NCBI GenBank assembly: GCA_002306975.1
Contig: DBTI01000208.1
Location: 1 to 11,270, forward strand
Origin: Ruminococcaceae bacterium UBA1320
Lineage (GTDB): Bacteria; Bacillota; Clostridia; Oscillospirales; Ethanoligenentaceae
Length of the DNA stretch: 11,270 nt
Direction: 5' to 3'
Positions 6,205 through 11,270 of the stretch are shown one piece after another (position 1 is the stretch's first letter; each line of letters opens with the position of its first letter). The notes under the pieces are model-generated. The model was given only the letters and a program-made list of their open reading frames with translations, was not told the origin of the DNA and searched no databases. Both the position numbers and the translations under genes were made by a program.

Positions 6205-6846
6205 ATGGAAGTTATTATCATGAAGGAACTGTTAGAGGCAAATGATAAACTTGCTGAGAATAACAGAAAGTATTTTAAAGACAGAAACATTTATGCAGTT
6301 AATTTAATGGGTTCACCCGGTTCTGGGAAAACCACTTTAATTTCTGCTATCAACAAGGCTCTGTCTGACATCCAGATTGGTGTTATTGAGGGTGATATTG
6401 AATCCTCCATTGATACCGAACGGCTCGGGAAGGAGGGCGTTAAGTCCGTTCAGATCAACACTTGCGGAGAATGCCACCTTGACGCGAAAGTAATCCGAGA
6501 CGGCGCGGAGATGCTTGATATGAAGGACGCAATTGTATTCATTGAGAATGTCGGGAACCTTATATGCCCCGCTGAATTTGACCTTGGGGAAAATTTGAGA
6601 TTGCTTGGCGCGAGCGTTCCGGAAGGAGACGACAAACCATTCAAATATGTGCCGATGTTCAGTTATGCCGAAGTTGTGGCTATCACGAAAAGTGACCTTA
6701 TTGAAGCGGTTGGCTATGATATAGAAAATTCCTATAAAGGTCTGCGCGCGGTATCAGAGGCAAAAGCATTTGAAATAAGCTGCAAAACAGGAAAAGGTGT
6801 TAATGAAATTGCAGATTATTTAAAAAATGCTTTTCTAAATATGTAA
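6205..6846 (+). CDS. hypB: HypB-like nickel-insertion GTPase
   Basis: A 213-residue SIMIBI-class GTPase. HypB proteins load nickel into [NiFe] hydrogenases with HypA. Visible motifs are the P-loop GSPGSGKT (36-43), EGDIESSIDTERL (62-74), the nickel-site segment CGECHLDA (87-94; Cys90-His91 the expected metal ligands), FIENVGNLICPAEFDLGE (112-129, with Cys121), TKSD (161-164, in place of the usual guanine-binding NKxD) and SCKTGKG (192-198). The N-terminal CXXCGC motif or His-rich tract of some HypB proteins is absent. The ATG at 6205 follows AAGGAG with 9 nt spacing. Its position right after an [FeFe] hydrogenase, which has no nickel, is odd: it may serve another nickel enzyme, or metal handling linked to the Ni/Co importer downstream. 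HypA is not in the window. Confidence 0.9.
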   Translation: MEVIIMKELLEANDKLAENNRKYFKDRNIYAVNLMGSPGSGKTTLISAINKALSDIQIGVIEGDIESSIDTERLGKEGVKSVQINTCGECHLDAKVIRDGAEMLDMKDAIVFIENVGNLICPAEFDLGENLRLLGASVPEGDDKPFKYVPMFSYAEVVAITKSDLIEAVGYDIENSYKGLRAVSEAKAFEISCKTGKGVNEIADYLKNAFLNM

Positions 6847-6881
6847 GTTTAATCAGACATTTTTATTGGAGGGATGATGTC

Positions 6882-8042
6882 ATGCAGAATTTTGATTATT
6901 CGATTAGAACTACACTCCACTTCGGAAAAGGTCAAATAGAAAAACTGGGACAGGAAATAAAAAAGCATTCCGACAGTGTTCTTCTTGTTTATGGAGGAGG
7001 TAGCGTCAAGAAAAACGGCGCTTATGACGATACGGTAAATCAGCTAAAAGAGCACGGAATACGTTTTGTTGAACTCTCTGGCGTAGACCCCAACCCCAAA
7101 ATATCTTCTGTCAGGGAAGGCGTACGGCTTTGCAGGGAAAATAAGCTTGGCGCAGTACTTGCGGTTGGCGGAGGAAGCGTTATTGACTGTTCAAAAGTTA
7201 TCGCGGGTTGTGTCGGCACTGACGGAGAACCATGGAATTTAGTTAAGCAAGCGCATTATGATAAAGTCCTGCCGGTATTTTGCGTGCTTACCATTTCCGC
7301 AACCGGGTCTGAGATGAACCTCGGCGCTGTGATATCCAATCCGGAAACAAAACAGAAGGTCGGTACGGGCCATCCTGACATGGTACCGGTGTGCTCGATT
7401 CTTAATCCCACTTACACATTTTCAGTTTCAAAAAAGCAGACTGCAGCGGGAACGGCAGATATTATGTCGCACACATTTGAATCCTATCTTACGGTAGACC
7501 AGTCCGCATACATGGTTGACAAATTTGCCGAGGGAATACTCAAAACGTGTATAAAGTATGGCATGATTGCGATAAACGAGCCGCAAAACTACGAGGCCCG
7601 GGCAAATCTTATGTGGGCATCCTCAAACGCCCTGAACGGAACTCTTTGCATGGGCAAGGCAGTACCGTTCAGCGTTCATGAGATAGAGCACCAACTAAGC
7701 GCATATTATGATATTACGCATGGTGTCGGACTTGCAATTCTAACACCAAACTGGATGAAATATGTTCTTAACGATAAAACGGTCAGCCGCTTTGTAGAAT
7801 ACGGTGTAAATGTGTGGGACATTGATAAATCCCTGTCGCCCTTTGAAATTGCGGAGCTTGCGATTCAAAAGACGAGGGGGTGTTTTAACAACATGGGTCT
7901 TCCGGCAACTCTCGGCGAAGTGGGAATCGATGATCAGTACTTTGATGAAATGGCTGAAAAAGCATATAACCCGGGATACCAATATACATTTCAGCCGCTG
8001 ACAAAGGCGGATATAAAAAAAATCTACAGGATGAGCCTTTAA
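6882..8042 (+). CDS. Iron-containing (butanol-type) alcohol dehydrogenase
   Basis: A 386-residue group III alcohol dehydrogenase of the BdhA/YqhD type, reducing aldehydes to alcohols with NAD(P)H in the cytoplasm. The N-terminal nucleotide-binding half has YGGGSVKKNG (37-46), DPNPKISSVREG (69-80) and VGGGSVIDCSK (95-105). The metal ligands of the family are present as Asp193 and His197 (GTADIMSHTFE), His266 (SVHEIEHQLSA) and His280 (DITHGVG). Length is typical. The ATG at 6882 follows GGAGGG (6869-6874). It lies 35 nt after hypB, so it is the third gene of the Rex-flagged operon, and would oxidise NAD(P)H while the hydrogenase disposes of reduced ferredoxin. Whether it prefers NADH or NADPH, and its aldehyde, cannot be told. 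No convincing terminator follows before the next promoter. Confidence 0.92.
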   Translation: MQNFDYSIRTTLHFGKGQIEKLGQEIKKHSDSVLLVYGGGSVKKNGAYDDTVNQLKEHGIRFVELSGVDPNPKISSVREGVRLCRENKLGAVLAVGGGSVIDCSKVIAGCVGTDGEPWNLVKQAHYDKVLPVFCVLTISATGSEMNLGAVISNPETKQKVGTGHPDMVPVCSILNPTYTFSVSKKQTAAGTADIMSHTFESYLTVDQSAYMVDKFAEGILKTCIKYGMIAINEPQNYEARANLMWASSNALNGTLCMGKAVPFSVHEIEHQLSAYYDITHGVGLAILTPNWMKYVLNDKTVSRFVEYGVNVWDIDKSLSPFEIAELAIQKTRGCFNNMGLPATLGEVGIDDQYFDEMAEKAYNPGYQYTFQPLTKADIKKIYRMSL

Positions 8043-8077
8043 AAAATTCATTTGGGCAATTCTGATAGAATAATTTC

Positions 8078-8106
8078 TTGACGATTGTACAATACTGTGA
8101 TAAAAT
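8078..8106 (+). promoter_or_regulatory. Promoter of the cbiMQO operon
   Basis: A -35 TTGACG (8078-8083) and -10 TAAAAT (8101-8106) are spaced by 17 bp, with an upstream TG (8098-8099) giving an extended -10. The predicted start near 8113 is about four bases before the first leader hairpin, the same geometry as in the hydrogenase promoter. The spacer holds a 10-bp palindrome. Confidence 0.8.
8084..8093. promoter_or_regulatory. Palindrome in the promoter spacer (possible operator)
   Basis: ATTGTACAAT is a perfect 10-bp palindrome lying between the -35 and -10 boxes of the cbiM promoter, where a bound repressor would block RNA polymerase. The flanking bases do not extend the symmetry and I do not recognise the site as that of a specific regulator. 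A chance palindrome is possible. Confidence 0.35.
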
Positions 8107-8112
8107 TTAACT

Positions 8113-8209
8113 GAATGAAGTCATGAAGGCTTCCGTTGAATTTGTATTTTATTATGTATATAGACCCATGAAGGGCTACTTAACTGTACCCTTCGTGGGT
8201 CTATTTTTT
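8113..8209 (+). ncRNA. Structured leader RNA, copy 2: twin AUGAA hairpins with attenuator
   Basis: P1 is GAAGTCATGAAGGCTTC (8117-8133): a six-pair stem (one U-G) closing the loop AUGAA. The two stem changes relative to copy 1 keep or improve pairing. The linker holds the same TATTATGTAT (8150-8159). P2 is well formed: UAG, a bulged A, CCC, the loop AUGAA (8168-8172), GGG, CUA, spanning 8161-8178. All the P2 bases up to 8175 are also the 5' arm of the terminator at 8161-8209, so the two folds exclude each other. No cobalamin riboswitch, common upstream of cbiM, is present. Confidence 0.8.
8161..8209 (+). terminator. Intrinsic terminator (attenuator) in the cbiM leader
   Basis: The 5' arm 8161-8175 pairs with 8189-8203 over 15 uninterrupted pairs (one U-G), around a 13-nt loop, followed by six U (8204-8209). 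It ends 18 nt before the cbiM start, inside the operon's own transcript, so read-through must be regulated. Confidence 0.9.
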
Positions 8210-8227
8210 GAATTGGGGGATTTTTCA

Positions 8228-9265
8228 ATGCATATTCCAGATGGTTATCTCGCGCCGCAAACAACCATTCCAGCCTTGGTGGCAATGGTTCCTGTTTGGG
8301 CCGTAGCTTTCAACAAGGTAAAAAAGAAACTGAGTGAAAAAAGAATTCCTACTCTTGCACTCTGTGCGGCATTTTCATTTGTTATTATGATGTTTAACGT
8401 TCCGGTGGCCGGAGGAAGCTCGGCTCACGCTGTGGGCGCTGTTTTCATAGCTATTTTGCTTGGGCCGTGGGCTGCTGTCATATCCGTTTCGACGGCGCTG
8501 CTCATTCAGGCACTTGTGTTTGGCGACGGCGGAATTATGGCCTTTGGTTTCAACTGTTTTAATATGGCAGTGGTCATGCCATTCACGGGTTACTACATAT
8601 ATAAACTGATTGCCGGAAAGTCGAAGTTCGGAACCAGCCGGAATCTTGCGGGTTCGTTTATCGGCAGTTACGTCGGTATTAATCTCGCAGCATTTTGCGC
8701 GTCAGTCGAATTCGGAATTCAGCCGCTTCTCTTTAAAGCTGCGGATGGAACAGCGCTTTACTGCCCGTATCCGCTGTCCGTCTCAATTCCTTCGATGATG
8801 TTTGCACACGGTGTTATAGCTGGACCAATAGATGCGATTATTACGACCGCAGCGATTGCCTATATTGCGAAGGCTGCTCCACAGCTCTTCACTCAAGACC
8901 AGATCGTACTTGCTGGAGAGCCGAAGGTATCATTCTTCAAAAGATATAAGGCTATGCTGATTCCGCTTGGTGTTCTGGTTGTATTGACTCCGCTCGGTCT
9001 TATTGCCTCTGGTACCGCTTGGGGCGAATGGGGCACCGATGAAATGAAAGCAGCCGTTGGCTACATACCAAAAGGTTTTGCGGCAATGGCGGACAAGTGG
9101 AACGCTCTGATGCCGGACTATTCGCTTCCCGCGTTGGGTGATAGCACTGCCGGCTCCATCGGAGGATATATTCTGTCTGCTGTTGTAGGCATGGTTTTGA
9201 TTGCTGGTTTGATCATTCTTACATCAGTGCTGATAAAAAAGGCTCAGAAAGGTAAAAAGAAATAG
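8228..9265 (+). CDS. cbiM: ECF-type nickel/cobalt transporter substrate-binding membrane subunit, CbiM with fused C-terminal domain
   Basis: A 345-residue membrane protein, the metal-binding S component of a CbiMNQO/NikMNQO importer. It begins MHIPDGYLAP, the canonical mature start. In the NikM structure the N-terminal Met1-His2 and His67 coordinate the metal, and here His67 falls exactly in GGSSAHAVG. This argues strongly for the ATG at 8228 (GGGGGA at 8215-8220, 7-nt spacing) over an upstream in-frame ATG at 8123 in the leader hairpin. Several hydrophobic helices span residues 11-220. The last 110 residues carry two further membrane segments (about 270-290 and 322-340) around an extracytoplasmic loop, resembling a fused CbiN/NikN or PDGLE-type domain. 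Whether the metal is nickel or cobalt cannot be read directly; hypB nearby favours nickel. The TAG stop overlaps the cbiQ start by one base. Confidence 0.92.
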   Translation: MHIPDGYLAPQTTIPALVAMVPVWAVAFNKVKKKLSEKRIPTLALCAAFSFVIMMFNVPVAGGSSAHAVGAVFIAILLGPWAAVISVSTALLIQALVFGDGGIMAFGFNCFNMAVVMPFTGYYIYKLIAGKSKFGTSRNLAGSFIGSYVGINLAAFCASVEFGIQPLLFKAADGTALYCPYPLSVSIPSMMFAHGVIAGPIDAIITTAAIAYIAKAAPQLFTQDQIVLAGEPKVSFFKRYKAMLIPLGVLVVLTPLGLIASGTAWGEWGTDEMKAAVGYIPKGFAAMADKWNALMPDYSLPALGDSTAGSIGGYILSAVVGMVLIAGLIILTSVLIKKAQKGKKK

Positions 9266-10215
9266 TGCCAACACCAAACAACATGGACAATAATCCTGAA
9301 ACACCATCTGACATTCCATCCTGGCTACTCGAAAAAAATCAGGCTGGAAATGTTAAAGTGCGATCTTCAGGCACAAATTTTATTGCGAAATCGCTCCACC
9401 ATTTTTCGGAAGTGTTTGAAAACGAATTTTTCTGTGAGCGTTACGCATCAAAACCCATGATGTTGCAATGCCTTGACCCACGGGTCAAGGTCATTGTGCT
9501 GTTTGCGTTTATGCTTTTTTCAGCCTTTGCATCAAGCATCGTTATCCTTTTGGCACTTGCCATTGTCGCGCTGCTTTATGCTAAACTTTCCGGACTTGAC
9601 ATGAAGGATTATGTCCGCCGGGTTTGGGCGTACATTCCCCTGATTATATTTATTTTTTCCATACCCGGCGCTTCCAGCCTTTTTACAAAGGGAACACCGC
9701 TTCTAACAATACTACAACCGGGAACTTTTGGGCTTCGCGGCGGGTTGTATTTTACAGCATCCGGATTTAAAATGGCGATCAGGTTGGCTCTTAGACCCGG
9801 CATTTCCCTTTCATTTGCTTTTCTCCTGCTGTTAACAACAAGATGGACGCGGATTACGGGTGCGCTGGCCTCCATGCACCTGCCTTTACTGCTTGTTTCG
9901 ATTTTTAATATGGCTTACCGCTATATCTTCGTGATGTCAGATATGGCAAGCAATATGATGGAGGCACGGTTTTTACGAACGGTCGGAAGACTCGAAGCCG
10001 CCGAAAACCGGCGGTTTATGAGCCGCAGCGTTGCCCATTTGTTCATCAAAAGCCATTTTCTAAGCGAAGAAATATACGACGCCATGGTCTGCCGTGGATT
10101 CACCGGCAAGCCTGTTAGTGTTGACAGTTTTAAAATAAGCAGCATTGATATTCTTTTTATAATCAACAACATCGTTATTTTATTAGTATTGATTGCGGGT
10201 GAACATTTGTTTTGA
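9265..10215 (+). CDS. cbiQ: ECF transporter transmembrane subunit CbiQ
   Basis: A 316-residue T component that joins the metal-binding subunit to the ATPase. A hydrophilic N-terminus of nearly 70 residues, longer than in the shortest CbiQ proteins, precedes the conserved LDPRVKVIVLF (70-80). Hydrophobic helices follow at about 75-107, 118-135 and 180-225, with a final one at 293-312. The two coupling-helix signatures that dock on the ATPase are EARFLRTVG (233-241) and AMVCRGF (273-279). The start is GTG at 9265, sharing one base with the cbiM stop (TAGTG). The ribosome-binding site is weak, so translational coupling is likely. An ATG six codons later (9283) has no better site. The stop overlaps cbiO by four bases. 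Confidence 0.92.
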   Translation: MPTPNNMDNNPETPSDIPSWLLEKNQAGNVKVRSSGTNFIAKSLHHFSEVFENEFFCERYASKPMMLQCLDPRVKVIVLFAFMLFSAFASSIVILLALAIVALLYAKLSGLDMKDYVRRVWAYIPLIIFIFSIPGASSLFTKGTPLLTILQPGTFGLRGGLYFTASGFKMAIRLALRPGISLSFAFLLLLTTRWTRITGALASMHLPLLLVSIFNMAYRYIFVMSDMASNMMEARFLRTVGRLEAAENRRFMSRSVAHLFIKSHFLSEEIYDAMVCRGFTGKPVSVDSFKISSIDILFIINNIVILLVLIAGEHLF

Positions 10216-10988
10216 GTAATAATGTTTTTAAACTGAATAAGATCACTTTCTCTTACCCGCAAAGCGAGCCGGTACTCTCTGACCTGAACCTTGAAATCAA
10301 TGAGGGCGAACGGTTGAGTATTCTTGGAGCGAATGGCTGCGGAAAATCGACACTGCTGAAAATACTGGCAGGGCTTATTTTCCCACAAAGCGGGACATTT
10401 ACCGCATTTGGAGATAAAATCGAGCAGAAGAGTTTCAGCGGAGAAATTTCAACAACCTATCACCGCAGGGTGGGTTTTATCTTTCAGGATTCGGAGGCCC
10501 AGCTCTTTTGCAGTACAGTTTATGAGGAACTTGCTTTCGGCCCTCTTCAGCTTGGGTTACCGAGAGATACGATAAAAAAACGTATTGATGAGCTCCCCGC
10601 CATGCTCGGTGTTGAAAAGCTGCTTGACAAGCCGCCGTTCCGATTAAGCGGAGGAGAAAAAAAGAAAATTGCAATCGGCAGCGTACTGATTCTGAATCCG
10701 GATGTACTGATTCTGGATGAGCCGACTAACAGCCTTGACCCACGGTCACAGGCATGGCTTTTGAATCTTCTGCAGGCTTTGAGTAAGGCAGGAAAGACTT
10801 TGATTTTTGCGACGCACAATCTTGATTTGGTACCGCAGGTCTCCGACCGTGCGATTCTGTTTGATGAAGATCACACCATCGCTGCCGACATGCCAGTGAA
10901 AGAGCTGTTAAAAAACGCTGAACTTTTGAAACGGGTAAATCTTGTTGATCAGCACTACCATACGCATCCATGGGATTTCAATCCTTAA
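10212..10988 (+). CDS. cbiO: ECF transporter ATP-binding subunit CbiO
   Basis: A 258-residue ABC ATPase that powers metal uptake, acting at the inner face of the membrane. All motifs are intact: Walker A GANGCGKST (39-47), Q-loop FQDSEAQLF (91-99), signature LSGGEKKK (145-152), Walker B VLILDEP (165-171), D-loop NSLDP (173-177) and the switch His202 (ATHNLDLV). The QDSEAQLF form of the Q-loop is typical of ECF-type ATPases. The start is TTG at 10212, overlapping the cbiQ TGA stop; GGGTGA about 9 nt upstream may serve as the ribosome-binding site. A single ATPase is expected to dimerise with itself, since no second copy is present. DUF3842 follows after 23 nt. Confidence 0.94.
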   Translation: MSNNVFKLNKITFSYPQSEPVLSDLNLEINEGERLSILGANGCGKSTLLKILAGLIFPQSGTFTAFGDKIEQKSFSGEISTTYHRRVGFIFQDSEAQLFCSTVYEELAFGPLQLGLPRDTIKKRIDELPAMLGVEKLLDKPPFRLSGGEKKKIAIGSVLILNPDVLILDEPTNSLDPRSQAWLLNLLQALSKAGKTLIFATHNLDLVPQVSDRAILFDEDHTIAADMPVKELLKNAELLKRVNLVDQHYHTHPWDFNP

Positions 10989-11011
10989 GATTTTTGCCGG
11001 GAGGAATCGAA

Positions 11012-11270
11012 ATGAGAATTGCTGTCATTGACAGTCAGGGCGGCGGCATAGGCAAAACAATTGTCGAAAAGCTAAGAGCTGAACTTGAGGAGAACACGGA
11101 GATATTGGCTCTTGGAACCAACGCGTACGCAACTGCCGCCATGCTGAAAGCCGGTGCGAATGAAGGAGCCTCCGGTGAAAATGCTATTGTGGTGAACGCG
11201 CCGAAAGTCGATATTATTGTGGGCTGCATCGGAATTCTTGCTGCCGGCTCCATGCTTGGAGAAATTACGC
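11012..11270 (+). CDS. DUF3842 family protein, 5' part
   Basis: The first 86 codons of a small protein; the 3' end lies beyond the window. It starts MRIAVIDSQGGGIGK, a glycine-rich loop after a first beta strand as in nucleotide-binding Rossmann-like folds, and continues with LGTNAYATAAMLKAGANEG (residues 34-52) and NAIVVNAPKVDIIVG (58-72), a pattern I associate with DUF3842. The function is unknown. The ATG at 11012 has a strong ribosome-binding site GGGAGG (10999-11004, 7-nt spacing), 23 nt after cbiO, so it is the fourth gene of the metal-uptake operon. A link to nickel or cobalt handling is inferred from this position only. Confidence 0.8.
   Translation, partial: MRIAVIDSQGGGIGKTIVEKLRAELEENTEILALGTNAYATAAMLKAGANEGASGENAIVVNAPKVDIIVGCIGILAAGSMLGEIT

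Noticed and set aside
6219..6227. Further CATGAAGG copy near the hypB start
   Set aside because: It is the sixth codon region of hypB (Met-Lys-Glu), without flanking stem or terminator. A similar CATGAAGG at 9600-9607 in cbiQ is also coding. Both look like chance.
8043..8077. Terminator after the alcohol dehydrogenase
   Set aside because: Only a 4-bp hairpin (ATTC/GAAT) with no T run is visible, so read-through into the cbiM operon cannot be excluded and no terminator is claimed.
8123..8227. N-terminal extension of CbiM (start at 8123)
   Set aside because: CbiM/NikM use the N-terminal Met-His for metal binding; MHIPDGYL at 8228 has a good GGGGGA ribosome-binding site, and the extension crosses the leader hairpins.
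8113..8227. Cobalamin or NiCo (czcD) riboswitch before cbiM
   Set aside because: Only about 115 nt of leader are available, organised as two simple hairpins. The four-way junction of the NiCo class and the conserved boxes of cobalamin riboswitches are not seen.
1..11270. CRISPR arrays, insertion sequences, tRNA or rRNA genes
   Set aside because: No regularly spaced repeats, transposase-like frames, terminal inverted repeats or tRNA-like cloverleaf sequences were noticed on either strand by eye.

Overview
The window looks like chromosomal DNA from a strictly anaerobic Clostridia-type Firmicute. This is inferred from a class III (oxygen-sensitive) ribonucleotide reductase, a group B [FeFe] hydrogenase, a DUF512 PDZ/Fe-S protein, an iron-type butanol dehydrogenase, purine-rich Shine-Dalgarno sites and near-consensus sigma-A promoters. 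I would lean to an Oscillospiraceae/Ruminococcaceae-like lineage, but the species cannot be read from this sequence.

Layout. Positions 1-654 hold the 3' end of nrdD (+), closed by a strong hairpin shared with a converging minus-strand cluster: queH (2550-1927), a DsrE-like gene (1863-1519) and a GNAT acetyltransferase (1494-721). A 180-bp divergent promoter region (2551-2730) separates queH from a DUF512 protein (2731-4038, +), which is followed by a small cysteine-rich DUF3795 protein (4104-4481).

From about 4540 onward there are two linked plus-strand operons of redox and metal metabolism. Operon 1 is a [FeFe] hydrogenase, hypB and an iron-containing alcohol dehydrogenase. It has a near-perfect Rex (NADH/NAD+ sensor) operator directly upstream of a TTGACA-17-TATACT promoter. 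Operon 2 is cbiM (with a fused C-terminal domain), cbiQ, cbiO and a DUF3842 gene running off the window: an energy-coupling-factor nickel/cobalt importer and a companion gene. HypB links the two operons through nickel.

Main discovery. Both operons begin with the same kind of RNA leader. Each has a 5'-terminal hairpin with an AUGAA loop, then an identical 10-nt linker element (TATTATGTAT), then a second AUGAA hairpin whose bases are also the 5' arm of an intrinsic terminator. The second hairpin and the terminator cannot form together, so the layout predicts transcription antitermination. It resembles the dual-hairpin targets of ANTAR proteins and the tandem hairpins of guanidine-II riboswitches, but the loop sequence fits neither. 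I do not recognise the motif as a named family. It would coordinate hydrogen/alcohol-forming redox disposal with transition-metal uptake.

Gene starts. The AUG in the first loop opens a frame that runs without a stop into the hydrogenase and into CbiM. Naive gene calling would therefore add false N-terminal extensions of 48 and 35 residues. The proposed starts are 4750 and 8228.
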